Shown: positions 11,152 to 21,602 of the stretch, piece after piece
Position numbering within the stretch: the first letter of the stretch is position 1
How the letters are laid out: each line of letters opens with the position of its first letter
Assembly: GCA_023313575.1 (NCBI GenBank)
Contig: JAJTTP010000020.1
Span: 682,001-746,000 of the forward strand
Reading direction: 5' to 3'
From: Eutypella sp. D-1
Lineage: Eukaryota > Ascomycota > Sordariomycetes > Xylariales > Diatrypaceae
DNA length: 64,000 nt
The notes under the pieces: generated by a model
Databases searched by the model: none
Told to the model about the DNA's origin: nothing
What the model saw: the letters and a program-made list of their open reading frames with translations, nothing else
Made by a program: the position numbers and the translations under genes

Positions 11152-12708
11152 CTACCGTACGAGCTCGTCCTTGCCCAGGAACTTCGCCATGGGGTCGTCG
11201 GCCGCCGTCTTCTTCCTCCTGTACTCGTCCATCTCCGCCTCGGTGATCCCGCCCATCATCTCCTCCGCCGTGCGTTTATTCTTCTTCGCCGTAAGGGATT
11301 CCCGCTGCCCTTCCACCTCTCCACCATCACCACCGTCTTCTTCTTCTCTTCCCCCTTCCGCGCCGCCATCCGTATCAAGACCGACGCCAAGACGCTGACG
11401 CTCAGCGGCCTCCCAAGCGCGCTTGCCCTCCTCGCCGGTACAGTAGCTCTTCTTGACGAAGGAGTGGCAGCAGGCGTAGCCCCAGCGGAAGTCGTGCCAC
11501 CAGCTGCCCCAGACGGCGGTGTGGTTGTGCACGAGCACGTCCTCGGCGTACTTGGACCGCGCCACGCGGCGCGGGGCCCCCTTGATCAGACCCGCCTCGT
11601 CGTACTCGTGGAACGCCTCCGATTCCGTGACTTGCATTGCCCGCAGGGCCGCCGCTTGTTTTTCGTTGATGGTGGTGGTGGAATCGGAGTTGGTGGAGGG
11701 GAGGGAGGTGCCGTATTTTTCTTCGAGGGCGCGCCGTTGCGCCTCGCGCTGCCGCTCGGCTTCTTCGCGCTCCTTGCGCCGGAAGTACTCGCCGGCGGTG
11801 GGGTTGGCCTGGAGGTGCTGGGAGGTGTCGCCGGCGCGCTCCTGCTTCTCCCAGGCGTAGCGCTGGGCGCGCTCGAATTCGGCGGCGTCGCCCGAGGCGC
11901 GCAGGAACCCTTCCTCGGCGAACAGGCGCGCCGCCCGGTCGTCCGCCGTCGCCCCGCTGTCTACCATCGTCCGCGTCTTCGGGTCGTACTTCGCTGACTC
12001 TAGGTCTAGGTTTAACAGGTACTTCGCCGTGTCCTCCCGTAGCCGGAGTTGTCGTGTTGCTGTGCTCTGGTGCCGCCCCATGTCTGATTCTTCTGCGTAC
12101 TTCTCCCCCGCGTTGGCGCCGTCCCCGACGGCATCGTCTTCGATAGCGGCGGCCGCCGTACCCGCTGCGCCCGCATCATCCCCCCCGGACGCGATCTGGC
12201 TCCGCAGCTCCTCCATCTGATTATAGCGCTCGACGACGCGGCGGTACTCCTTGGGATCGTAGCCGTTCCAGCGATCGCGCTTGGCGTCCCAGCCGAGGCG
12301 GACGTCCTGCACGACCTCGTTGGCCTGGATATCGCGGCCGGTCCAGCGGGCGCCCTTGGCGCGCGGCCGGCTCAGACACTCCTTCGTCTTGTGCGTCATG
12401 GCGCCGCAGTTCTCGCACGCGCCCTTCCGGTACTTGGTCGCGGCGGGCCCTAGCTTCTTGCCCCGGTCGTACCACTTGTTTAGGGAGTCGCCGCCCGCTT
12501 CGTCTTTCTGGTTCTTGTGTAGACGCTGGTGTTCTAGGTAGTCGGTCGATGCCGACGGCTCCCCGTCGACGCTGCCTTCTTCTACGGCGTAGAAGGGTCG
12601 CTTGCTGATGAAGGATGGGATGTAGATGTTTTCTTCCTTCGATGCGGCGGATGCTGCGCCCCGGTCGTTGGGGCGCCGCGATGGCGGCGGCGGCGGTGGT
12701 GGTGGCAT
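11152..12708 (-). CDS. slu7: Pre-mRNA-splicing factor SLU7
   Basis: SLU7 is a step-2 spliceosome factor that helps select the 3' splice site. The gene is one uninterrupted frame of 518 residues. After a run of eight prolines it shows the family's [12 protein letters not shown] motif (residues 29-40). A CCHC zinc knuckle follows (Cys98, Cys101, His106, Cys111 in [14 protein letters not shown]). The conserved block [20 protein letters not shown] continues into [20 protein letters not shown]. The middle contains the conserved [21 protein letters not shown], and the last third has [20 protein letters not shown]. The very C-terminus is charged. The start at 12708 is the first ATG and gives the expected N-terminus. 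It is divergent from REV3, with about 720 bp between starts. Confidence 0.95.
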   Translation of the reverse strand: MPPPPPPPPSRRPNDRGAASAASKEENIYIPSFISKRPFYAVEEGSVDGEPSASTDYLEHQRLHKNQKDEAGGDSLNKWYDRGKKLGPAATKYRKGACENCGAMTHKTKECLSRPRAKGARWTGRDIQANEVVQDVRLGWDAKRDRWNGYDPKEYRRVVERYNQMEELRSQIASGGDDAGAAGTAAAAIEDDAVGDGANAGEKYAEESDMGRHQSTATRQLRLREDTAKYLLNLDLESAKYDPKTRTMVDSGATADDRAARLFAEEGFLRASGDAAEFERAQRYAWEKQERAGDTSQHLQANPTAGEYFRRKEREEAERQREAQRRALEEKYGTSLPSTNSDSTTTINEKQAAALRAMQVTESEAFHEYDEAGLIKGAPRRVARSKYAEDVLVHNHTAVWGSWWHDFRWGYACCHSFVKKSYCTGEEGKRAWEAAERQRLGVGLDTDGGAEGGREEEDGGDGGEVEGQRESLTAKKNKRTAEEMMGGITEAEMDEYRRKKTAADDPMAKFLGKDELVR

Positions 12709-13429
12709 GGTTGATTGGGTAAGCTATCTAACTTGGTGGTTGGTTAGATTGATTGGTGTGATGTGTTGTGTGATGAACGAATGTACAGATGGGCCGCTCG
12801 TTTTCGCGCGTGGTAGGTGATCGAGATGGGGGAATATTTAGGGAGTAAAAAAGAGAGCGGCCTTTCTTCAAGAAGTTGGCCTCAGGAAGGGTTGATAAAA
12901 GGAGAACTTGAGGAGATTGAAAAATGAAGTGGAAGGACAATTGAAAGATCAAGGTTGAGAAGTGAGCCCGCCTCAGCTAATCTGAACCTTGTTAATGGCA
13001 TAGCGTAAGCTAACAAGTGGCTGAAGTGGCTGAGTCGGTCGCCAGGTAGAACCTTCTTTAAGAGTTATTCGCCGCATTCTCTTCTTATCGTTCTTATCAG
13101 CACCTGATTACGTGACGTCTACACTTGTAACTAATAAGTACGCTCGAATCGCATCGCGTCGTACTAAGGGCATCGAGAACGTGGACGCGTCTCAGTTCAG
13201 TAGCAGACACCCAGACAATGGCCATTACCTTGGAAGGTATTTGCTTAAAGCATTGGAACAGTTCTGTTACCTGTAAAACTTCGGCTTGCCTATCTACCTT
13301 TTTTGGATTTTCTTGATTAACTAACCTAATTATTCACTTTTCTTTCTTTCTTTTGGACTTGGTTATGTGAACAACCAGCATTATGCAAGGGTTTGACGGG
13401 ATATTATCGCCATCCCTTTTGCCATCGTC
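12709..13429. promoter_or_regulatory. Shared intergenic region of slu7 and rev3
   Basis: The two genes point away from this 721-bp spacer, which must hold both promoters. It is more AT-rich than the flanking coding DNA, with a T-rich stretch just upstream of rev3 (13300-13350). No coding frame of interest is present. Confidence 0.5.
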
Positions 13430-16400
13430 ATGGATGTCTTTCGAGTGCGTCTGAACTGCATAGACCACTATCAGGCCACCCCAACCAAATATGACCCCCG
13501 GCTTCGTAGTGATGTGCCCTTCTTCGACTTGAGGAAGGAGCCCAAGGTCCCCGTCGTGAGGATCTTCGGCTCCACGGAGACCGGCCAGAAGGTCTGCGCT
13601 CATATCCACGGTGCTTTCCCCTATCTCTACGTCGAGTACGACGGGAGCTTGCAGCCGGACCATGTAGCCGCTTACATATACCGTCTGCATCTCTCCATTG
13701 ACCACGCCTTGGCCGTGAGCTACCGGCGCAATGTCTACGATGGGAACAGCAAGTACGTCGCTGCTATCACTCTTGTGAAGGCCGTTCCCTTCTACGGCTT
13801 CTATGTCGGCTACAGGTTCTACCTCAAGATCTATATGCTCAACCCTATGGTGATGACCCGTCTGTCCGAGCTTCTCCTGCAGGGCATCATCATGAAGAGG
13901 AAGTTCCAGCCCTTCGAAGCCCATCTCCAGTATCTCCTGCAGTTCATGACCGACTACAACCTTTACGGTTGCGGTTACGTCGAGGCGCGGCGCATCTCCT
14001 TCAGAGCCCCCGTTCCTAAGCGTGAAGATGACGAGGAGTCGCCCCATTTGTGGCACAGCCAGTCCGTGCCTAGGAGTTACATCACCGACGACGCCGATCT
14101 TCCTCGTGTCAGCCACTGCTCTATCGAGGTCGACATATGCGTTCAGGACATCCTAAACCGGAACGAGGTGAGGGAGAGGTGGCTCCATCATGATTTCGTG
14201 GAAAGGAAAGACCCCTTGCCTTCGGATATGAAACTCGTACAGAGCATGGCTGGTCTATGGAGAGACGAGACGATGCGCCGGAAAAGAAGGATGATGATGT
14301 CCAATCCTGGAAGCAGTCCTTTTCCTCCGGAGGCTTTGGTCTCCATGTCTGCTGATCCCCGTAACTCCCAGATCCCGGGATGGATTCACGAGGAAGAGTA
14401 CAGGGAAAACATCAAAGCTCTGATAAGGTTGGAGGAAGCGCAGGGCGGTCAGAGTCATCCCACCTTCGATACCTTTGTACAGCCTAGTTCACTCGAAAGC
14501 ACTGTCCAGACCATGCTGCAATCAGTCGAAGACTTTTATCCTGATAATTTAGCCTCGACTCTCCACGTAACAGACGGAGTGTCCGAAGAGGTCGAGGACC
14601 CGGCAAGTAGCATATTGGTAGACGAAGGGCGCATCCTCGATATAGACGGGGATGAGGACGGTTTGTTCCCCGACGATTCTGACGAGGAGAACCTCCGCGC
14701 AGAACAGGCAAGGAAGCGGGCCGCCCCTGAGAGCAAGGTTTCGAGCGACCCTGGTTCGGAAGGAACGAAGGCTTCCAAGGGACCAGTGCCTAACCTTGCA
14801 ACGCGGCTTGGGCGCAGCCAGCAAACCACTGTAGACGGTAGCGTGAGCGTGAGCGAGTCGAACGCTTCTGCGACTCTACCTAATGGTGTGATGCTCAGTT
14901 GTTTGCGGACGGGAAAAGTGCCAAGGATCCCAGTATCCAAGCACCTACTCCACGCGGCTGAGGAGCAGGGTCTAGTGAGCAAGTCTCCTCGGGATGCCCC
15001 CCGAACACATCGGGGCGAGCCGTTCTTGAAGCGCTCGATTTCACCGCCCCGTAAGGAGGAACAGCCAAAGCGCCGTCGTGTAGAGTTCGCGTTAGATGTC
15101 GGTAGAGATGCTATAAACGATTCGGCCCCTGCCGTTCCCGACCCCTTGGGCTCCCCTAATAGTACCGAGGCTCAGCCGGCCTTATCACGGAATCCAAGTC
15201 CCCTTTCCAGCAGCGAGCCCAGTAAAAAGCTCAAAAACCAAACCCTAAAATTCCCAGTTGTCAAAGACCCCAACAATCCTGAAACCCGGCTACGACTAAG
15301 CCAGCAATCGAGCTCCCAAAAGAGCGACGATGGCCAGGCCAAAAGCCAAGTCTTTTTCGAGTCCACCACTCCTACTTCAAAGCCTAGTTCCCATGTCAGT
15401 CCGGTCTCAACCAAGATAGATACGACCAGCCTCTCCACGAGCACCGCGAGCACCATAAAAGGAGGTCATTCCCAGAAAGTCATAGACATCGGCTGTCCAT
15501 CCCGGCCGCGAGCCCAATTCTTCGTCTTCGGTGAATCACCACCGTCGGCAGAAGAAGTGTTGTCTACAATGCAGTCTTTTGGTGTTCCTGATATGATCTA
15601 CCAAGATGCATACTACAGCAACGACAAGGACGTACCCAATCGCGTTCGAGAATATGCCGGGCAGGAGTTCCGCCTCGAGGGCAACACCATCCCGTATCTT
15701 CCAGACTTTGATCCCACCGGGTCGTCTCCAGCCACCTTCGGCATCAAGTCGGAGCTAGCCCCCGAAGCTCGCAAGGATAACCATGTGTATCAAGAGCGCC
15801 GCCAGCAATGCACCTTGAAAAGCTGGGAAATAGGAGAGCCGCCGCCGACCTTCGATGAAGTCCAGACTTGGTGGAACGAATCCCAGGAGTTGGCAAATGG
15901 AGTGGCAAATTCCGGGCTGGGAAGCGGCGGAGACGTAAAGCGGAAGCCGTATTTGTCTCAAATCGACGGCCCAACCCCGAGAAATAAGCACGGGTTTAAA
16001 TACTCGCAAAAGAAGAAGTCTACTAGCGTGCAACATGAGGCCCAATACATGAGTACCATGAGCTTGGAGATCCACGTCAACACGAGAGGGAAGCTCGTTC
16101 CAAATCCCGAGGAAGATGAGATCCAGTGCATTTTCTGGTGTTCAAAGTCTGACGAACACTTCGCCACCAGCGACCAAGCTTCGGTAACAGTCCAATCCGG
16201 GATCATCGTGCTGTCGGAGGATGGCTCCCTCGCTCGGAAGATCCAGAAGCAGACATCGGTCGAGGTCTATGAAGAGCTGACAGAACTCGACGTGTTGACA
16301 CGCATGGTCGACATCGTCCGAGCACATGATCCCGACATCCTCACTGGATACGAAGTCCACGGAAGTTCGTGGGGCTTCCTGATCGAGCGGGCGCGGTTCA

Positions 16401-18700
16401 AGTACGACTATAGTCTATGCGATGAATTCTCGCGCATGAAAAGCCAGTCCTTCGGCCGCTTCGGAAAGGAGGCAGATCGATGGGGCTTCAACACAACATC
16501 CACCATTCGGGTAACAGGCAGGCACATGATCAATATTTGGCGGGCGATGAGGGGCGAGCTGAACCTGCTCCAGTACACCATGGAAAACGTTGTGTGGCAT
16601 CTGCTACATCGAAGAATCCCACATTATGCCTGGCATACTCTGACTGAATGGTTTACCAACGGGAAGCCGCGGGATTTGAGCAAGCTTCTCCGCTACTACC
16701 TGACCAGGACCAAGCTGGACATCGAGATCCTCGAGGCCAATGAGCTGATCCCGCGGACGAGCGAGCAAGCGCGGCTCCTGGGCGTAGACTTCTTCTCGGT
16801 CTTCTCACGGGGCTCGCAGTTCAAGGTCGAATCGATCATGTTCCGAATCGCGAAGCCGGAAAACTTCATCCTCGTATCCCCGGACAGAAAGCAGGTAGGG
16901 AGTCAAAACGCCCTCGAGTGCCTGCCCCTCGTCATGGAGCCCCAGAGCGCGTTTTACAATAGCCCCGTCCTGGTACTCGACTTCCAGAGCCTGTATCCCA
17001 GCGTGATGATCGCCTACAACTACTGCTACTCAACTTTCCTTGGTCGGATCGTCAACTGGCGCGGCAAGTGCAAGATGGGGTTCACGGACTACCAGCGACA
17101 GGAGAAGCTATTGAGCCTACTCCGGGACTACATCAACATCGCCCCGAACGGGATCATGTACTGCAAGCCGGAGATCCGGAAGTCGCTGCTGGCGAAGATG
17201 CTCACGGAGATCCTGGAGACGCGGCTGATGGTAAAGAGCGGCATGAAGCAGGACAAGGAGGACAAGACACTGCAGCAGTTACTCAACAACCGGCAGCTGG
17301 CGCTCAAGCTCCTCGCGAACGTCACGTACGGGTACACGTCGGCGTCGTTCTCGGGCCGCATGCCCTGTTCGGAGATCGCGGACAGCATCGTACAGACGGG
17401 CCGGGAGACGCTCGAGAAGGCGATCGCGCTGATCCATTCGGTGAACCGGTGGGGTGCCGAGGTGGTCTACGGCGACACCGACAGCCTGTTCGTCCACCTG
17501 CCCGGGCGGACGCGGGACCAGGCCTTCGACATCGGCGAGGAGATCGCGCACGTGGTCACGGACATGAACCCGCGGCCCATAAAGCTCAAGTTCGAAAAGG
17601 TGTACCACCCGTGTGTGCTACTAGCGAAGAAGCGCTACGTGGGACACAAGTACGAGAGCCGCGCCCAGGCGGCCCCGGAGTTCGACGCCAAGGGCATCGA
17701 GACGGTGCGGCGCGACGGCACGCCCGCGGAGCAGAAGATCGAGGAGAAGGTGCTCCGCCTCCTCTTCGACACCGCCGACCTCTCCCGCGTCAAGGCCTAC
17801 TTCCAGCGCCAGTGCGACAAGATCATGCGCGGCGCCGTCTCGGTGCAGGACTTCTGCTTCGCGCGCGAGGTGAAACTCGGGACCTACAGCAACCATAACG
17901 GCGCGCCGCCCCCGCCAGGCGCCCTGGTCAGCGCGCGCCGCATGCGCGCCGACGCGCGCGCGGAACCGCAGTACGGCGAGCGCGTGCCGTATGTCGTGGT
18001 GAGCGGGGCCCCCGGTGCCCGGCTCGCCGACCGCTGCGTCGCCCCTGAGGAACTGCTCGACCCGCTCAATTCCCACCTCGCCCTCGACGCCGACTACTAC
18101 ATCGCGCGCCACCTGATCCCCCCGCTCGAGCGCATCTTCAACCTTGTCGGTGCCAACGTCCGCGCTTGGTACGACGAGATGCCCCGGGTGCAGCGCGTGC
18201 GGCGCGTCGGCGGCGGTGGGGAGGGGGCAGGGGGAAGATCCGCTGCTGCTGTGGGTGTGGCGAAGAGAGCGACTCTCGAATCGTACATGAAAACAGCGAC
18301 GTGTCTCCTCTGCAGCGCCAAACTCTCCACCAAACCCCCACCGCCCAGATCCCGCCCAACCACGGACTTACACCTCGACCTCGACCTCCCCCTCTGCGCC
18401 CGCTGCCTCTCCCCCGCGGCCGCGCCCGCGTCCCTCGCGACGCTCCAAGCGCGCCTCGCGGCCTCGGAACGCGGCTTGCGCGACGTCGAGGCGGTCTGTA
18501 GGTCGTGTGCCGGCCTTGCGCCCGGAGGCGCAGGGGGAGAGGATCCGCATGCTTGCGACTCCAAGGACTGCCCCGTGTTCTACACGCGTGTGAAATTGCG
18601 CGCGCGCTGCGCTGCTGATGATGCGGATGCCGGGGTTGCTGTTAGGGGGATTGTGGAGGTTTTGCGGAGGCGGGAGGAGAGGGCGTTGTTGGAGTGGTGA
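13430..18700 (+). CDS. rev3: DNA polymerase zeta catalytic subunit (translesion synthesis)
   Basis: Rev3 is the B-family polymerase that extends from mismatched or damaged primer ends. It is one intronless frame of 1756 residues, in the size range of fungal Rev3. The N-terminal domain opens MDVFRVRLNCIDHYQATPTK. A long poorly conserved region occupies about residues 290-720. The exonuclease-like fold follows, with PDILTGYEVHGSSWGFLIER; it lacks an obvious full proofreading triad, as expected of the family. Polymerase motif A is DFQSLYPSVM (Asp1184), motif B is KLLANVTYGYTSASFSGRMP (around 1293-1312) and motif C is YGDTDS (1347-1352). The C-terminal CysA (C1625-LLC ... CARC) and CysB (CRSC ... 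CDSKDC) clusters bind Zn and, by family knowledge, a 4Fe-4S cluster with Pol31/Pol32. GC content rises clearly in the 3' half. Confidence 0.95.
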   Translation: MDVFRVRLNCIDHYQATPTKYDPRLRSDVPFFDLRKEPKVPVVRIFGSTETGQKVCAHIHGAFPYLYVEYDGSLQPDHVAAYIYRLHLSIDHALAVSYRRNVYDGNSKYVAAITLVKAVPFYGFYVGYRFYLKIYMLNPMVMTRLSELLLQGIIMKRKFQPFEAHLQYLLQFMTDYNLYGCGYVEARRISFRAPVPKREDDEESPHLWHSQSVPRSYITDDADLPRVSHCSIEVDICVQDILNRNEVRERWLHHDFVERKDPLPSDMKLVQSMAGLWRDETMRRKRRMMMSNPGSSPFPPEALVSMSADPRNSQIPGWIHEEEYRENIKALIRLEEAQGGQSHPTFDTFVQPSSLESTVQTMLQSVEDFYPDNLASTLHVTDGVSEEVEDPASSILVDEGRILDIDGDEDGLFPDDSDEENLRAEQARKRAAPESKVSSDPGSEGTKASKGPVPNLATRLGRSQQTTVDGSVSVSESNASATLPNGVMLSCLRTGKVPRIPVSKHLLHAAEEQGLVSKSPRDAPRTHRGEPFLKRSISPPRKEEQPKRRRVEFALDVGRDAINDSAPAVPDPLGSPNSTEAQPALSRNPSPLSSSEPSKKLKNQTLKFPVVKDPNNPETRLRLSQQSSSQKSDDGQAKSQVFFESTTPTSKPSSHVSPVSTKIDTTSLSTSTASTIKGGHSQKVIDIGCPSRPRAQFFVFGESPPSAEEVLSTMQSFGVPDMIYQDAYYSNDKDVPNRVREYAGQEFRLEGNTIPYLPDFDPTGSSPATFGIKSELAPEARKDNHVYQERRQQCTLKSWEIGEPPPTFDEVQTWWNESQELANGVANSGLGSGGDVKRKPYLSQIDGPTPRNKHGFKYSQKKKSTSVQHEAQYMSTMSLEIHVNTRGKLVPNPEEDEIQCIFWCSKSDEHFATSDQASVTVQSGIIVLSEDGSLARKIQKQTSVEVYEELTELDVLTRMVDIVRAHDPDILTGYEVHGSSWGFLIERARFKYDYSLCDEFSRMKSQSFGRFGKEADRWGFNTTSTIRVTGRHMINIWRAMRGELNLLQYTMENVVWHLLHRRIPHYAWHTLTEWFTNGKPRDLSKLLRYYLTRTKLDIEILEANELIPRTSEQARLLGVDFFSVFSRGSQFKVESIMFRIAKPENFILVSPDRKQVGSQNALECLPLVMEPQSAFYNSPVLVLDFQSLYPSVMIAYNYCYSTFLGRIVNWRGKCKMGFTDYQRQEKLLSLLRDYINIAPNGIMYCKPEIRKSLLAKMLTEILETRLMVKSGMKQDKEDKTLQQLLNNRQLALKLLANVTYGYTSASFSGRMPCSEIADSIVQTGRETLEKAIALIHSVNRWGAEVVYGDTDSLFVHLPGRTRDQAFDIGEEIAHVVTDMNPRPIKLKFEKVYHPCVLLAKKRYVGHKYESRAQAAPEFDAKGIETVRRDGTPAEQKIEEKVLRLLFDTADLSRVKAYFQRQCDKIMRGAVSVQDFCFAREVKLGTYSNHNGAPPPPGALVSARRMRADARAEPQYGERVPYVVVSGAPGARLADRCVAPEELLDPLNSHLALDADYYIARHLIPPLERIFNLVGANVRAWYDEMPRVQRVRRVGGGGEGAGGRSAAAVGVAKRATLESYMKTATCLLCSAKLSTKPPPPRSRPTTDLHLDLDLPLCARCLSPAAAPASLATLQARLAASERGLRDVEAVCRSCAGLAPGGAGGEDPHACDSKDCPVFYTRVKLRARCAADDADAGVAVRGIVEVLRRREERALLEW

Positions 18701-19838
18701 GCGGACCCTGAACCCTGATGCCGCCTGCCTTTTGGGGGCTTGTTCTTGGTTGTGGTGGGGATCTTTCTTTCTTGTTTTTTTATCCCTTTTCTATTAATTC
18801 ATTTATTGGTTTGAGGGTGATGAGGCTGGGATGAGGAGGTTTTGGTATATCTTCCTATGTTCATTACGCAGGAGGTTGGGGGGGGAATTGGCCGGGCGAA
18901 CCGAACCAAGTGCCCCTTTTTCAGGGGTAGTAGTGATTAGCAACACTTTAGGATGAGGACGGAGGGTTTTTAAATTCGTTTTCGCGGTTGTAATGTGTAC
19001 TGCGACGAGGAGGGTGACGACTTTACGAGACATATACACACAATGGCACGAATCAAGTACGAGAGAGTTTAAATAGATATATTAAGGCCATCGCAATTAA
19101 GACCTGTCTTACAACTAATATGCTGATAGTGGGTTAGTAGCAGAGTTTTTGGGGTCGGTGTAGCCGTGGTGATGGAGGCGTGGAAAACTGGCGTGTGTAT
19201 GCCACCGACCCACCACCCACTCGCCGCCCGCCCAGACGTATCAAGACGCCTTAAAAAATACATAATTTGGTACATGTTGCCAGCAACTGGCATCCCACTC
19301 ATCCCGAATGGCCAATACCCCTCTCTCATGCGCGCACATAGGTGATGCGCACGCACTATTACTACGGGCTCGCTGATGCCCCCCTTTCTCCGGATTCCTG
19401 TGATAACAGCGGGATCTCGAATGATGAGATAGCCAGTCGTCCCCAGACCTTCTCTAGGTCTTTGTGTGTTTTCCTGCTCTTTGGTTCTCCAAGAAACCTT
19501 CGCCACGGTCACACACACCCAATAAGGTGTCTTCCAAATTCAACTGTTCGTAAATCATTATCGTCCCGGATTTTTTGGTGTTCATCGGCCGGTGCCCCGA
19601 CTAGCTACTAACAGAAGGTCCGCGGAAATGTTGTAAAGAATATCGTAAGTCAACGCGCCCCGTCTCTATCTGTCTTTCGTCTATCAATAATTATCGTGAC
19701 CTCGTTCAGCATGGTTGTCCTGGATGAACAGTTCCCCAAAGCAATGATCCCGCAGCAAGATGACCTTGCAACTGATCCCGTACCAAAGCACATATCGTAT
19801 CCAGCGCCGCCGTTACAGCTAAGCCTTCTAGGTATGGA
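18701..19838. other. Spacer between convergent rev3 and the next gene
   Basis: This 1.1-kb stretch holds both 3' ends. A 149-codon frame on the minus strand (19069-19518) has no recognisable features and I do not call it. No repeat or RNA gene was seen. Confidence 0.5.
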
Positions 19839-21602
19839 TCAGATGCGGAATTGTGGGTTGGCGATGGGGGGCTGAGAAGAAATAGAATGTCTATGTTGGT
19901 CACCAGTCTCTTGAACAGGGGCGTTGAGGCGTGTTTCGTTAAGCTTGGCAAAATTTTGGAGTGCCATGCTCAAAAGTGGCTCGATATGCTCGTGTCTCGG
20001 GATCCTGGAAGCTTCTGCAACGCTCAACTTAGCGTTGCTTTTTGCTTTCTTTCTCTCGCCGCCGATCACGCCGAGCTCGCTGCTAGTGACGCCGATTGTG
20101 TGGTGCATGATACGCCGGTCCTTTTCTTCGATCGCTTCGGCAATCGACTTGTCGAACATCCCTGTACCGCTGTAGAAATGCTCTCGAGTTCTTGCCAGAT
20201 GCGTCGCCAGATACTCGGCCCTACGGCGCTCGTGTGTTGAGTCCAAGGGGTACTCTCGGGTCCAATCCGCCGGAACTGGCACGGTGGCGCGGCCAAAATT
20301 GGCAGGCAAATCGTTAGGGTACCAGGCCTTTACATCTTCAGCACGCATAGAATCTACGACTAGCTTAGATTCACCATCCTCGTTTCCGTTCTCAAGGTCT
20401 AGTGTTTCTTGTACCGAGAGTGCAGGTTCGTGCTCGAAGGACAGCCTCGAGTCTCTGTCGGTAAAGGTCGGCGCACGGCCACGCAGCATTTGGCTATTGT
20501 AAGGGTTTGGTATTAAGCCCTGGCCCTGGCTCTGGCCATCTGAATCATTGTGTCTTCGCAAGCCGCCGTGTATGCTATGCATGGCTGACTCTAGAGCAGA
20601 AGATCTATAGTGGCGTTGGCCCGGAGGCCCCGCCGTCAGTGGTTGGGGTGCTCCGGGTCCCCTAGATAATATAGAAATGGGAGTGGATTCTCCCGTGGTT
20701 TGATGGCCTGTGGGTGTGGCAGTTCCTTGAGAGGGATACCCCAAACCTGGGGGGAATCTCAGAGAACGGCTCCCATTAGCTTGCTCCGACTGAAGGATTC
20801 CAGCCATGGCCACAGGATCAGAGCGTGTAGGTCGCCCACTAACTGGACGGTTACGTTGCTCGCCCATGATGCCCGAGGGCTCATGATATGAAGGGGACAG
20901 TTTAGGCTGGGTGTGAGAGCTGACTAAGGGTAGACGTCTATGTGCGTCAAGCATCTTCTGGGCGCGTTTCTGCATCGGATTTGTATAGGAGGCCAAATTC
21001 CGCAAGGCCATAATAGACATGTGCTTGAGAGGTTCCTCTTCTCCAAGACCTTCGTCTTTCTCTTCGCCATCTTGATGATCATCGCCGTGATTGTTCGTGC
21101 CATCGCGTTTGCCAAAACTAACAACAGAGCTGGCGGCTGGCGACTTGCTGCTCAAGATGCTTGGCATATCTCTCGCCTGAGGACTGATGGCACGATCGAA
21201 ATTCTGGCGGAGGGGTGAGTAATGGGGAAAGTTATGGAAATTTGCAGGTGGTGATTGAGGTAGGTGATGGTTTGTATTGATGTATGGTAGGGAAGACAGT
21301 GCGGATTTGGCGAGACCAGGTCGAGGAGATTCAGAATGAGGTGTAGGAGGCCACTTGATGTTGCGGCCTCGGCGAGCAGGTGCCTGTAGGGGCTGAGAGG
21401 CTTGGGGGTTGTAAAGGGAACCAACGGTGGTGTACACCTGTGCAGGTTGTTGTGCCTGCCCCTGTTTTCCTTGCTCCTGCTCCCCCTTCTGCTGTGCCTG
21501 TTGCTGACCCTTCAGAATGGTCTCCGGAGCTTGTGACAAGCTTTCATGTACATTGGTGAAACCATCCGAGGAAGCAAGTCGACTGGGCGTAAGAGTTTCC
21601 AT
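19839..21602 (-). CDS. Unrecognised, largely disordered protein with a conserved-looking C-terminal helical region
   Basis: This is a single frame of 587 residues from the preferred ATG at 21602. The frame is open to 21683, giving 614 residues, but the internal ATG has the best context (AAG before ATGG) and begins METLTPSRLASS. The first part is Gln/Ser/Pro-rich, with a Gln-Gly-Glu stretch near residues 30-60. Around residue 205 there is an acidic patch followed by KHMSIMALRNLASYTNPMQK and AQKMLDAHRR. The last 200 residues look folded: VKAWYPNDLPANFG, then ERRRAEYLATHLARTREHFY, SGTGMFDKSIAEAI and EHIEPLLSMALQNFAKLNE. I do not recognise the family and infer no function. It is convergent with rev3. 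Confidence 0.7.
   Translation of the reverse strand: METLTPSRLASSDGFTNVHESLSQAPETILKGQQQAQQKGEQEQGKQGQAQQPAQVYTTVGSLYNPQASQPLQAPARRGRNIKWPPTPHSESPRPGLAKSALSSLPYINTNHHLPQSPPANFHNFPHYSPLRQNFDRAISPQARDMPSILSSKSPAASSVVSFGKRDGTNNHGDDHQDGEEKDEGLGEEEPLKHMSIMALRNLASYTNPMQKRAQKMLDAHRRLPLVSSHTQPKLSPSYHEPSGIMGEQRNRPVSGRPTRSDPVAMAGILQSEQANGSRSLRFPPGLGYPSQGTATPTGHQTTGESTPISILSRGPGAPQPLTAGPPGQRHYRSSALESAMHSIHGGLRRHNDSDGQSQGQGLIPNPYNSQMLRGRAPTFTDRDSRLSFEHEPALSVQETLDLENGNEDGESKLVVDSMRAEDVKAWYPNDLPANFGRATVPVPADWTREYPLDSTHERRRAEYLATHLARTREHFYSGTGMFDKSIAEAIEEKDRRIMHHTIGVTSSELGVIGGERKKAKSNAKLSVAEASRIPRHEHIEPLLSMALQNFAKLNETRLNAPVQETGDQHRHSISSQPPIANPQFRI

Noticed and set aside
11128..11997. A 289-codon plus-strand frame over slu7
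   Set aside because: It is the antisense shadow of the conserved slu7 coding sequence and is dominated by Leu/Val/Gly/Ala from GC-rich codons.
13334..14116. A 260-codon minus-strand frame over the start of rev3
   Set aside because: It is antisense to conserved rev3 sequence and has no recognisable family.
17068..17898. A 276-codon frame within rev3 in another frame
   Set aside because: It overlaps the polymerase motifs of rev3 in a GC-rich part where all frames are open by composition. It has no domain.
19069..19518. A 149-codon minus-strand frame downstream of rev3
   Set aside because: It lies between two convergent 3' ends and shows no domain or codon bias like that of the neighbours.
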